A stretch of DNA of 64,000 nt from Solenopsis invicta. Its lineage: Eukaryota; Arthropoda; Insecta; Hymenoptera; Formicidae. A program made the translations under genes and the position numbers. The stretch lies in NCBI RefSeq assembly GCF_016802725.1, contig NC_052664.1, forward strand, positions 32,939,275 to 33,003,274. Direction: 5' to 3'. Shown here one piece after another: positions 32,236-44,663 of this stretch (within the stretch, counting starts at the first letter, position 1; the number at the start of each line of letters is the position of its first letter). The notes below the pieces were generated by a model, which searched no databases, was not told the origin of the DNA, and was given only the letters and a program-made list of their open reading frames with translations.

Positions 32236-35200
32236 CACACATGTGCATATATAGATAGATACATACAGGGTACATTAGTGACTCATTAACTATTGCAAAA
32301 ATTGCAAAATAGTTCAAAACTTTTCGATTCGATTCAGTCCGCTCTACTTGCATACATCGCTTGGCTATTCCAATAAGAAATGGCCGCATTTTGCCGCGCG
32401 CTTGGATTTAGCGATGAATCCAATTCAATATGTATACGTACATATATATACATATTGTTATACAGAAATTGCAAAGAAGCTTTAAAACTTATGCATCGTG
32501 CTACTACAATGCCAGCTAGAAAAGTAGCATATCATGATGAAACAGAAACAGTACAAATGAGATTATACAAATCTTTAAAAGTATGGTCTATGTATGCAGA
32601 CTTGGAAGAAAGTTTTGGAACATTCAAGGTACGTTTACATGTCAATCAATTTCTATGTCACTTATTTAAATTATAAAATTAGTATTTTCAATTTTATATT
32701 TGTTAATAGACCTGTAAAGCAGTGTACGACAAAATAATTGATTTGAAAATTGCAACTCCACAAATTATCATCAATTACGGATTGTTTTTAGAGGAAAACA
32801 ATTACTTTGAAGAAGCATTTAGGGTATGTTAAATATCTTTAATTAAATATATGATAATTTAACAGAATCTTGTAATATTTATCTTTTAGGCATATGAAAA
32901 AGGTATTGCGTTATTTAAGTGGCCTAATGTATATGATATTTGGAACACATATCTTACAAAATTTTTAAAACGTTACGGTGGTACGAAATTAGAACGTACC
33001 AGAGATTTATTTGAGCAATGTTTGGAACATTGTCCACCAAAGTATGCTAAAGGTACACATTTTGTCTTGCGTTATCCGACTAATTTATTATCTGACACTA
33101 TATATATAATGTAATAAGAGAAAGAGAACAAATAATTTAATTTATTAATTTATTACAGCCTTATATTTGTTATACGCAAAACTAGAAGAAGAACATGGTT
33201 TAGCGAGACACGCCATGTCTGTATATGAACGTGCGACGAATGCCGTCCTCCCGGAAGAAAGATTTGATGTAATATCTTTTTATCATTAATATTTTTTTTG
33301 CTACTAATGTTAAGGCTCCTGACTCCTCAGCCGAGAACTCCGCGTTGACGGTAGCGACATTTCGTCGCGGACAAAATTAGAACTAATACACGTGAAACGT
33401 GACAGATTGACGATGAAATGTTATCGTGCATGTCATTTTGTTATTATGTGTTTCATTGTAAAAACATGACTTTTCTCGTATTTACCAAATTCGTAAAAAT
33501 GGACCGCGAGTAAAGTTTCTTTGAATTTTATACATAAAAGTACATTTTTCACTCCTTTTAATAGCTATCCGTGTGTTTTCCTGTCTGAATAGACGTCACT
33601 TTACGTGCTTTTTACGACTATTTACTGACTGCTAGGCGAAAAAAGGATAGTCGTGACCGATATTTAGAAGTGTTTTAAAGCCATCTGATTAGTCTGTTTT
33701 ATCCAAATTGGCATTATTTAGAAATGGCACGTCGGACAAAATTATGTGCCCATGTGTTTTCCTGTTTCAATTGCTTCACTTTACATGCTTTTTACAACTA
33801 TTTACTGATTGTTAGGCGGAAAAAGGATAGTCGTGACCGATATTTAGAAGTGTTTTAAAGTCATCTGCTTAGTTTGTTTTATCCAAATTGGCTTTATTTA
33901 CAAATGGCATGTCGAACAAAATTACGTGTCATTTCACGCAATTTCTCGCTTCTGACGTCACGACTTCAATATGGCCGCGGCGAGTACTCAGGAGCCTTAA
34001 GTTGTTAGCAAATGATCAGTTGAAATGGATAGAAATGAATTTATTTCGAAATTTTTGAATTAATGTTACAGATTTTTCGAATCCATTCGAATACAAAAAT
34101 AATAGGTACATTTAGTACTACAATCGCTCACTAATTGTGAGCGGTTAAGTAACATTTGAATGCGATTGGTTCTTACCTTGAAATTCAACCAATCCAATTT
34201 TTAATTCCGTAATTTCCTATAATTTTTGAATGTCGAAAATTAAACGGGACATCTTGTATATTTTTAAATAAAAATATGAAATATTTTTCAATTGATGTGT
34301 AATTTCATAATACTGTTTCATAATCTAGATATAAAAAACTTACAAAATTAATTTCTTAATTCACAGATGTTCAATATATACATAAAGAAAGCTGCTGATA
34401 TATATGGTGTGCCGAAAACCCGACAAATATACGAAAAGGCTATAGAAGTCTTGAACGATGAGAATACAAGAGAAATGTGTTTACGGTTTGCAGAAATGGA
34501 GACCAAATTAGGAGAAGTGGATAGAGCTAGAGCCATATACGCGCATTGTAGCCAAATATGTGACCCAAGAGTATGCTACTATATTTATAATACATTCTAA
34601 TACTTATGTGCATTTTACTTATTAACTTATGAAATGCAGGTTACGTCCAGTTTTTGGCAAATTTGGAAAGAATTTGAAGTCAGGCATGGAAACGAGGATA
34701 CAATGCGTGAAATGCTTCGAATCAAGCGTAGTGTACAAGCTATGTATAACACTCAAGTAAACATGATGTCTGCACAAATGTTGAATAACGCCAATCAAGT
34801 ATCAGATATTCCAATGGATGCTATGCGTTTGTTGGAAAGTAAAATTACATCAGGTAATAGAATTACTGCAAGTGATAGAAATTAAAAAACGATCTCGCTC
34901 TATTTTAATCTTGAAATAATTTTAAACAATCTTAAATTTTAGATAATGCTGCTGATATCAAAGGAGGTATCAAATTTGTACGTGGTGTAACAGAAAAGGA
35001 TGGTAAAGCAGATTCTCATGTAAATAATCCAGACGAGATTGATATCGACATAGATGATGAAAATGACAACACGGAAGAAGTAGAAGAAGGTACTACAACA
35101 CATTTACTTTCAGAATTCAACTGTTTTATGTATAGATATATCTAAGCTATTTTTTCCCCATCTTTCAATAATAGGTTAATTAAGTAGATTTCTCTCTCTC

Positions 35201-35692
35201 TCTCTCTCTCACACGCACACACGCGCGCGCGCGTTTTCTACTGTATTATATCTTTAGACATTTTTCCTAAAAAAAATGTTAATTATTTGTTACAATTTTC
35301 TTATTTATATTAGATATTGGGGTAATCAAAATAATCGACGTTGCTATTTAAATTAAAGAATTCATTTTTTAACTTATAGGTGAAAAAGATTTTGACAGCT
35401 GTGCATATTTCAAGTTTAATTATCTGTCAGTCGTAACATAAAAAAAAAATGAAAAATACTGTTAATGTATCGATATTTTTGTGAGATTATATAGTTCTAA
35501 TTTACTTATAATATTTAATATTATAATATTTAAAATTAAAATTTAATTTGACAGAAGTGTTTAAACAAATACATATTATAGTTTGACTTTTTATTAATGT
35601 TTCATTTATTTTCAGATATACCGATTGAGAAACAAACTATACCATCACAAGTATTTGGTAGTTTGAAAGCGGCCCAAGCTGAAGAGGATTGA
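28625..35692 (+). CDS. XAB2: XAB2/SYF1, pre-mRNA splicing factor of the NineTeen complex
   Basis: A core HAT-repeat scaffold of the Prp19-associated complex in the spliceosome; also linked to transcription-coupled repair in mammals. Fifteen exons: 28625-28666, 28737-28885, 28968-29289, 30135-30434, 31373-31514, 31600-31751, 31818-32038, 32466-32628, 32710-32823, 32890-33052, 33159-33268, 34367-34570, 34640-34853, 34943-35089 and 35616-35692. All phases agree, giving 839 residues (human 855). HAT repeats (W..Y......AR.VFERA-type) fill most of the protein: HRIWPLYIHFLKKHNVYETA, ARDIYEEAIQTVSTVRDFTQ, VWCEWAEMEIRHGNCKEAL. The last exons encode an acidic tail (DIDIDDENDNTEEVEE) and end with PSQVFGSLKAAQAEED, as in other SYF1 proteins. 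Introns 3, 4 and 11 hold 0.68-0.74-kb foldback elements. A likely polyadenylation signal ATTAAA is at 35807. Confidence 0.96.
29324..30012. mobile_element. 689-bp element in XAB2 intron 3 (TTAA target)
   Basis: TTAA flanks both ends (29320-29323, 30013-30016). The ends GGGAGGAACCTAGTGTAAA and TTTTACACTAGGCTCTCTTC are imperfect inverses. TTAA targets are typical of piggyBac-type elements. No coding sequence was recognised. Confidence 0.65.
30537..31271. mobile_element. 735-bp foldback element in XAB2 intron 4
   Basis: CAGCAAAATTAAG at the left and CTTAATTTTGCTG at the right; arms of about 330 bp pair nearly throughout (AAGCTTGAAATCTC, TCGTACAACGCTCAACAAAA and others) around a loop near 30880-30935. 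It is flanked by a GC/GT-rich simple repeat on the left and an AC repeat on the right. Confidence 0.75.
31290..31343. repeat. (AC)n-type simple repeat
   Basis: AC/GCAC/ACTC dinucleotide-based repeat 30 bp before the exon 5 acceptor of XAB2. Confidence 0.9.
32162..32233. repeat. (AC)36 microsatellite
   Basis: Uninterrupted AC repeat in XAB2 intron 7. Confidence 0.95.
33314..33996. mobile_element. 683-bp element in XAB2 intron 11 with internal duplication (TTAA target)
   Basis: TTAA on both sides (33310-33313, 33997-34000), ends GGCTCCTGA/TCAGGAGCC. Inside, a ~187-bp unit (GTGTTTTCCTGT... TAGTCGTGACCGATATTTAG... GACAAAATTA) is tandemly duplicated at about 33570-33750 and 33756-33932, with roughly 90% identity. 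Confidence 0.7.
35190..35234. repeat. (TC)n(AC)n(GC)n compound simple repeat
   Basis: Compound dinucleotide repeat in XAB2 intron 14. Confidence 0.9.
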
Positions 35693-36819
35693 GATTTCAA
35701 TTTGAGATAATATTATGTTTGAGACGTGGCAACACAGTTTATATTCCATGTAGTAATTATAATTATGTAGTAACTATATATTGTCATAAAATGTACTGTT
35801 TTGATTATTAAACTCATTTTTTCATTCTCAATATATTTGTAGAGCATTTATTATTACGCATTTATTATTTTTAAAGTACAAAAATCACGTTTTCTCAGTA
35901 AATTTTTGCCTATCTTTAAACTGTAATTACTCAGCTAACAATTAACGTAAAAATAAATAAAAAAGGATTTTTCAGAGGAATTTTACAATGCAAATTCTCT
36001 GCTGTAAGGTGTTTAAGTTCAACTTTTATTCAGTTAATTACTCAAAGATGTGATTGGCTTTGAATAAGGACATATTTGAGATATTGAAAATCTTGAAATT
36101 TGCAGTTCTCTATCACCTAATGAAAAAAATGGCGAACATAATCATTAACATCATCGCAAAGTACGGAATTTGCTCTTTCAAGTGAAAAAAAAAAAAAAAA
36201 AACTACACCCATTATTTAGCGAGATATCGTAATTTAAAGTATCCCCTGTTTTTTGTTTTATAATTTTAGCACGATATCGCTAGCATATTTGATCAATTTG
36301 ATGTTAAATCGATGTCATTTTGACTTTTCTGTTTTTTGGAATATCGTTACCTTCAAAACATGTAAATAATGTCAACAGCAATATGCTTTGTCTCTGATAT
36401 CATTGATGCGGGAGACGTTAAACAATAAAGATTTATAAAAAAAATTTAAAAATATAAAGATTAACAAACGTCACAAGAAAAACATTTGTCCGTAATTTTA
36501 ATATTAAATTACGTAAAATTTATTAATACTATTAAGCTAATTTTATTAGAAAAGTCCAATTTGCCGCTTAATGTGACGCAGTGATGAGGTGGAAATCCAA
36601 TACGATTCTCATTGGCTGGCCGCCATTACGATGCGCAAGAGCATACCCTTGTCTTTCTACTATGAGGTTAGGTATTCGACATAATGCTCAAAAATCTGAA
36701 GTCATTCAGTACTGTTTAGCAGCATATAGCAGTTCAGTGCAATTGAGAACCATTTGATACGGATTGTTTGAATCGACGTTTGGTAATTCGTTTAACTCGT
36801 ACAGTTTTCTCAGGTTACG
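35693..36819. other. XAB2 3' flank and Rpt3 promoter region
   Basis: No gene seen. The first ~130 bp include the XAB2 3' UTR. Near the Rpt3 start, 36575-36660 is less AT-rich and holds CCAAT-type motifs (AATCCAATACG, TCATTGGCTGG) and GCCGCCATTACG, consistent with a TATA-less housekeeping promoter; this is inference. Confidence 0.5.
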
Positions 36820-37178
36820 ATGGAAGAACTAGGCATTATTTTACCCGATAAGGTACGTTTATATTCGAATTTTATTAATCGTATTTGCTTATCCCCGGGT
36901 CTATATGAAGACGACGGTAACCTTTTATGTATAACTCAAATTATTAAATACTTTTATGGGATTATGACTGGTAACTTTGAATCATAAAATTTGTATACAA
37001 TATGATACACATACACGGATACGTACTCGTGTACTTCAAATTTATGCTTATCTTTTCAGGATGTAAGTGAAATTGATTGTAAACCAGCTGCTGGTCATTA
37101 TACAGGAGCTGGAGATGAGTTGGACGTTGAAGATCTTTACACTAAATATAAGGTATTGTAAACGTTCATAATACATTT

Positions 37179-37277
<99 letters not shown>

Positions 37278-40200
37278 GTGTGTGTGTGTGTGTGTGCGTG
37301 TGTGTGTGTGTGTGTATGTATATATAACATTATTATAATACTGTACGAGTATATGGGCATATATTTTCAAAATAAATCTAGAGTAATTTAACTCTCCATG
37401 TACACACGTGTCTACGGCATTCGTAGAGTAATATGCACTTGTAACTGTAAACGAGCAAATCTGTCTATTTGGCTTTACTCTTTAAAAAAAAAGTAAGAGA
37501 TAGAAGAGATTTGAGGCTTCACAGCCATTATGAAAGACTAATGTATTGCCAAGTGCAAAGAATTTAAAAAGTCTCGCATAGATTTTTCCCCTCCCCCACA
37601 TGTGATCCCACATGGGATTTTGTACTATAAGTAACAATTTTAATAATTATTTATGAAAAATGTTTTTAATTAAAACAATGTTCTGAAAAGATTTTGACAA
37701 ATTTTTTTTCTTATATTCCTTATATTTAGTTATTGTTAAAAACGGAATGCTAGATGACAAAGTTCATTACTTGCACCAAAGTTTATTAAAAATAAAATTC
37801 AGTAAACAATATTTATCAAGTAACTATAAAATATTCAATTACAATATTGACAAATTCATAAATTTTTTTAGATTTAAAAAAATATAAGCTAGCATCCATA
37901 TGTGCACTGGGAGAAAGTATCGAAAAACCAATGCTTTCAGAGGGTTAAAAAAATACATTTGTGTTTTTTATTTGATTATTCAAATGTCATTTTTGATCAG
38001 TTAAATAATTTGGTAGTAATATTTATGATGATAAAGTAGTTGTACAGTTCCTTGAGCATTGAACGTTATATTAAAAGAATTGTTAACACATTGTAACAAA
38101 TACATGAACACACGAGCACATATAAAATGCAACATATGTATACATGAATGTATGTGTATGTACAAATGTACTTACATGCATGCAGAGTTAGGTAGTAACT
38201 AGTTTAACTTGAAAAGTTAAAAGTTAATGAAGTGAAAATGTAATAATTTTTAACTTAATTTAGTTAATTTTAAATAATTTAATTTTGAACTTTAATAGTG
38301 ATTTTTTAAATGCAATTAACTTTTTTTCCAACTTTCTTAAGTCAAAAATTTATCTGTAGAAAAGTTACGAAAGAAAAAAATACATTGCTACATAAAAATC
38401 AATATTTCTTTGTTATTTCATACAAATTTAATTTACAAATAAAATATTAAACTTATTTGATGATCTATAGTTGTTTTGATCTTATGAATTTGTAATTTAA
38501 TGTGAATAATACTTTTTAAAATTAACTTTTAATTTAACTTAATCTTAATGTAATTTGTAACTAGTTAGTTTTTTGTTTATGTAACTTTTAACGTAACTAA
38601 ATTAATTTTGTAAGTCCTTAATTTTAATTATATTAGCTTAATAAAAATATATATTAACTTACTCAGCCTTACGCTGAGTATATGCATATGTAAAAAGTAT
38701 GTGTTATAAATTATGTGTAAATATTGTAATTCTTCGAGTAGAAGCTGCAAAGAATGCTGGAATTTCTTGAGGTACAAGAAGAATATATCAAAGATGAACA
38801 ACGTAACCTGAAGAAAGAATATTTGCATGCGCAAGAAGAAGTTAAACGTATCCAGAGTGTACCTTTGGTTATTGGACAATTTTTAGAAGCTGTTGATCAA
38901 AATACTGGTATAGTGGGTTCTACAACAGGCTCAAATTATTACGTACGAATTTTATCTACTATAGACAGAGAACTGTTGAAGCCTTCCGCTAGTGTAGCGC
39001 TACACAAGCATAGTAATGCTTTAGTGGATGTATTGCCACCGGAAGCTGACTCTAGCATTTCCATGTTACAAGCAGGTAACAGTTTTTTTTTTATGTCTGT
39101 TGTACGATAGGTATCAGAGAAATCAAAAATTTCAGTCAAATTTCAGTCAAAAAAGAAGTGAGAATAAAATTTGAAGCATTAAAAATAAAATTTAATAAAA
39201 ATCTAAATAGAATTAGACTTATTAATTTAATGTTTTTTTTTTTAATTGATTTACGTTATTGACAATTGGCAATCATTTTTGTTTTTATTGCCATCATTTA
39301 TTCCTTTCTTGGTCTTGTAAATATAAATATTACATTAAGATAAAAAAAAATATAAAAACATTGTGTAAATATAAAAATGCAATGCATTTGTGATGTAGAT
39401 GAGAAACCAGATATTCAGTACAGTGATATAGGTGGAATGGACATGCAGAAGCAAGAGATCAGAGAAGCAGTGGAGTTACCTCTCACTCATTTCGAATTGT
39501 ACAAACAGATTGGTATCGATCCACCACGAGGTGTACTTATGTACGGACCACCTGGCTGTGGAAAAACTATGTTAGCAAAAGCTGTCGCCAGACATACCAC
39601 TGGTACTAAATAGATGAAAAATATCCAATTGCATTGATAAAAAATGATTATTCAACTTTCTAACCATATTATTACCTTTCTCGTAGCTGCCTTCATTCGC
39701 GTAGTGGGTTCGGAATTTGTGCAAAAATATTTGGGTGAAGGACCGAGAATGGTTCGAGACGTGTTTCGTTTGGCGAAAGAAAATTCACCGGCTATAATAT
39801 TCGTCGATGAGATAGATGCTATCGCTACAAAAAGATTCGACGCTCAAACTGGAGCAGATCGTGAGGTGCAACGTATTCTCTTGGAATTACTCAATCAGAT
39901 GGATGGTTTTGATCAGACGACTAATGTCAAAGTTATCATGGCGACAAATAGGTGAGTCAATTTTAACTATGTTAAATATTTCATTTTATTATAGTTGTCG
40001 TCACGAGTGATACATTTGCTGTTATTTCTACTTTTACATCTTTGCAGAGCGGATACGTTGGACCCTGCGTTGCTTCGTCCTGGTAGATTGGATCGTAAGA
40101 TTGAATTTCCATTACCCGATCGTCGACAGAAGCGCTTAATTTTCTCCACAATTACCGCGAAAATGAACTTGAGCGAAGAAGTGGATCTTGAGGATTATGT

Positions 40201-40366
40201 AGCACGTCCAGATAGAATTTCTGGCGCTGATATTAATGCTATCTGTCAAGAGGCAGGAATGCACGCGGTCCGTGAAAATCGTTACATTGTTTTAGCAAAA
40301 GATTTTGAAAAAGGTTATAAAAATAATATTAAGAAAGATGAATCTGAACATGAATTCTACAAGTAA
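36820..40366 (+). CDS. Rpt3: 26S proteasome regulatory ATPase Rpt3 (PSMC4)
   Basis: One of six AAA+ ATPases of the 19S base that unfold substrates and thread them into the 20S proteasome. Six exons: 36820-36852, 37060-37152, 38742-39075, 39399-39602, 39687-39951 and 40048-40366; phases 0, 0, 1, 1, 2; 415 residues (human 418). An N-terminal coiled coil (KLQRMLEFLEVQEEYIKDEQ) is followed by the OB-fold region (PLVIGQFLEAVDQNTGIV). The AAA domain has Walker A GPPGCGKT at residues 203-210, Walker B IIFVDEID, and arginine fingers in LLRPGRLDRK. The C-terminus EFYK is a HbYX motif that docks into the alpha ring. Intron 2 is 1.6 kb with a long GT repeat. Polyadenylation signal AATAAA at 40611. Confidence 0.97.
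37190..37315. repeat. (GT)n microsatellite
   Basis: About 63 GT units with two GC interruptions, in Rpt3 intron 2 just after exon 2. The open frames of alternating Cys-Val or His-Thr across it are artefacts. Confidence 0.95.
38185..38600. repeat. GTTAAC/TAACTTTTAA-rich block, possible old MITE
   Basis: GTAACTAGTT near 38190 and again near 38560, with many TTAACTT and AAGTTAA motifs between, in Rpt3 intron 2. It could be a decayed inverted-repeat element or merely low-complexity sequence. Confidence 0.3.
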
Positions 40367-41701
40367 ACCGTACGATATACCGTTTGTCGCCTATATCTTA
40401 CATACATATATAACTAACGTACGTATAATATATAGACGTGTTATAAGATTAAAATGATGAATACAATTGCTGTGTCTTTTATTAATTTTCTATTTATCGC
40501 CTTTATTTCGCTTGGCCTTCGTTATCATCAGTTAGGATATGCGGCAAACAATAATAATCCATTTTTATTGAATTTTTTTTATCACACGTCTCTTATTACG
40601 TATTCCACACAATAAAAGTTTAAAACTGGATCTTTTACTTACATGCTCCTATATTTTTATCGCTTTTATTTACTTTTGGCAAGATAATACTGTGAGAATT
40701 TCTGAATAAAGAAAGAGAGAGACCGATAGCATTGGTGTTTAGTTGATGTTTATTTGTTCTTTCAACTTTTACTTTCTCTCTTGTATGTATACATGTATAT
40801 TTTGCGTCATGTCATCTTTTGAATAATTGTGCTAAAAAGTTATACAAAAATCAGGAAAACAAGGATACAAGGATTCATGAAACAAAATTATATTATGTAT
40901 GTATTTGTCTAAGAATATATAAACGTAAAATTTCTTACACGTCTCTCATACCTACAAATAATTTTTATGCATTTGTACATACGTACAAGAGACAAGTACA
41001 CAGTATCAAATTGAATGTTAATTACAAATATCACTCTACCTTCGACAAGGTTACATTCCGATTTGGCTACAAGTCGAATAACGTTGTTAAACGTTATCGT
41101 AACATTGAATGCGCTAAACTACTGCTATACATGTGTATTCGTGTCAATTTAAACTGACATTTTATTAGTCTATTATTTTATATAAATATGTAAAATAATT
41201 TTATTACTAAAAAATCATTATAGACATCAATTGAGAAAGAATGACAAAATAGCATTTCTTAAAAATATTGTAATATACTTGGTATTACATATTGTATAAA
41301 ATTAATATTTTTAACCTAATATATATTAATCTGAAATAATTTAAAAATTATCGCGAGAAACTGCGCACGTTAGTCGTAATTTTGGCCATTCGCAATCGTA
41401 AATGGAGAGATATCTGTGAACGGATTTTCTATCAATGATACACATACATATAACGATGATAATATCAGTAATGTAAAATTAAAACAGACAGAATATATTT
41501 CTTATTACGCACAACATATTGTATGTATCTTAATTTATATGTTTAAAAATTTATTGCAATTGGATTATGCTAAATTTTATGTTACGAAGGATTGCTAAAA
41601 AAGGATATGACGACGAACGTGCGAGAAAGGTGGGAGAATTTGGAAGAGAATCAATTACGTTAACGCTTGTAAAAACTATTTTTGAATATGCGATAGAAAA
41701 A
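40367..41701. other. Rpt3 3' flank and DRC-like gene 5' flank
   Basis: No convincing gene. A 112-codon plus-strand frame (40819-41157) has no recognisable domain and a composition typical of AT-rich non-coding sequence. AATAAA at 40611 probably ends the Rpt3 transcript. Confidence 0.5.
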
Positions 41702-44626
41702 ATGGAATTAGCAGTAATTAATATACTATTACTTTAACAGCATATCACTTAAATTATTATTCACTTATTATTAATATCGTTACGATTTATGATTTTAGGG
41801 GGCTTTGCCTTCTCTTATGTTGAATCCTGAATTATCTGCAATCCTTACAACTGATGAAATAAACATAATAAACGATATCCTTTTGTGCAATATCGAATTT
41901 TCTCCTAAACATTTGCCGCAATCAGGTAATACAATGAGGTTTTAAAAAATATATAATGACAATTTTTTTCTAGGATCGATGTAATATTTGTTTCTCTCTT
42001 ATAACATACAAATGTACAATATACAATATCTTGGATCGTGCATTCATTCGTTCATTCACCATTTCTAATTCTAATGATTAAAAATTTTTATTATATTTCA
42101 GTATCTATTAACGAAGAATTGGATGTATATTCTAAAGAAACTCGGTACGATACATTCAAATTTGACCAAGCAGTCTGCAAAGCACTGAAGGTTGTTTTTA
42201 GTTGTGATAGTTCGATAATCGTATTTAATCGTAGAGTTTAAAAATTCTGAAAAATTATATGAAAAATTCTAAGAAAAATTTTCAGCAAGGATGTGTCGTG
42301 AACTAAAAGTTACAATAAAATTATATTGCTAGTTAAGTAATTAATAATAAAATAATTATACCTTCTTCTCGTCTTGAATTTATAAATTTATAAACTTTTC
42401 TAATCACTCTTATTTTTATTCTTTATAGATTTTTGATAAACATATCGACGTTCTTCGTACGAGTAAACATATTAAATCAATGACATCGGCTTTTTTTGTG
42501 CATCATATTCGTTATTTTTTGCAACATGCTGTACGCAGAATAAATTTTACGCCGGAACAAGAGAGAAGCAAAAAACTACATTATAGAAAGCTTTGGCATT
42601 GTCGGAAGAAATCTATTGAAGAAGTTGCTAGTAAAATATATATAACTTCTCACACGGAATAAGTGTATACGATACGTTTTAAAATTATCCGCGCAACTGT
42701 GAATCGATGACACGCATTACAATTTATATTTTTTCCTTTTTCGGACAACATCGAAATATTTAAATTTATCAGAACTTTGACAATTGACCTTTCATACTAA
42801 TTACTAATCCTTGTGCGCGTGGAAAATTTAAATGCATGAGATTCAAAGATAAATATATTTTGGTCGAAAGATCATACCTTCGATTTTGAACAAATGGCAA
42901 TCTCATGGCACCGCCATTTTGTCGCAAATCAAGTTTAAAAAAAAAGAGAGAGAAGAATCGGGCACTAGTCTTATATATTAATTAAATTTGTCGATCCTTT
43001 AGACTTTAGATGAATCGGTTCAAGGCTAGAGTGCATGGTCGCTGCAAAACGTTTCTAATAGACTGCTCCTAAAAGATATTGCTCATATATCTTCTTTACT
43101 TTGATATTTCACAATAAAAAAAGAAATTATTGAATTATCCTTAAAATACGTATATTTGAATACATAAACGTTAGTGTCAAAAGATTATCAAGTTTAAAAA
43201 AAATTCCTAAAAATATGTGTTTTTCGATCTTGCGAGTAGGTAAGAGGTATATACAAATCCCTCGAGAGTTACAGAAATATTAAATCTCAATGATGGTACA
43301 CATACATACATGCGAATTAAGCTCGCGGAACAGAAATTAATAAATAATTAATAATAGAATTTTTATTATAATTTTACTTTTCCGTAGAGTCTACTACGGA
43401 TTTAGAAAAACTACGAATTAATCACAGAAAAACGCTCGAGGACATAATCAAGCGACACAGGAAAAATATAGATGCTATCGACGGAGTTGACAGAAAATGC
43501 AACGAATACGTCACAAATACCAAGTACTTATTCTTCAATCTTTCTATATTAATTATTGCGACTAAAAGAACCAATTGTAAGATATTACATGCTGCACATT
43601 TAATTAAAACTTCACTTATCAAGTATTATTTTTGTTATATTTAAAGAAAATAAATTATATATATAAGCTGCAATACTCTATATGGTTTTTAAGATTTTTT
43701 TCAAATTTTTTGCCAAGTCCAAAATTAAAAACTGATGGCTAGGATTCAATAAATAGGAAATATTTCTAAATATTTTCAAATATTTCACTAATATGTGTGG
43801 GTGCATGTAGCGATCGAAGACCAAAAAGAAAAAGTATCATTAAATTTAGGTCATATTGGGTGTACATATATACTCATTACTCGACATGGCCTAATTATAT
43901 GTATATTTTACTTTTTTTTCTCAGTGTTGGAAAAAACATAATAAAACGATCCAATTAACGTTACATTTATAATTAATTGTAAGTTTATAAGTAATCCAGT
44001 AAACGAAAATGAATTGAAATGGATAGAAATTTAAATTTATTTTGACATTTTCGAATTCGCGCTTCAGATTTTTTGAATCTATTTAAATCCAAATATAATA
44101 TAAATGATACAAATAACATAAATCCATCCGAATTCAAAATGGCAACTAGCTCATTTCGTATTTCAATAAGTTGCAATGTAATATCGCAGAGTCGTTTATT
44201 CAGAGACGTACATTATTAATATTGCGTCAAAATGTTTCAACAATGTTGTAGATTGTAGATGTATTATAAAATTCTCAGCTGATATACTTTTGTACTTGAA
44301 ACGCGCATGGAGTATATACATTTATGCGTGTAACTTTATGTGAGAAAGTATGTATATGTCCTTGTGTGCCTATATAAATATTGTAATACATATACCTATG
44401 TACAACTTGACATATTTATCTTCACACTTTACTTTGCACGATAGCACGAGATATGAGAAGAAACAAATTGCCGTATGTAAAATATGGGAATACGAACAAA
44501 ACCAAATACAGTCAGCACTGGAAAACGTTATCGATGATCTTGAGTCCTTGAAAGATACAAATACAAAATTGGAACAAGTTATTCGTAAGCGAAAGTATGT
44601 GTGCATAAAATTTGAATTAACATTTC

Positions 44627-44663
<37 letters not shown>

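Noticed and set aside
37137..37391. Open frames of alternating Cys-Val or His-Thr
   Set aside because: They are produced by the GT microsatellite in Rpt3 intron 2.
40819..41157. 112-codon plus-strand frame downstream of Rpt3
   Set aside because: No domain, AT-driven composition, no neighbouring splice structure; probably chance.
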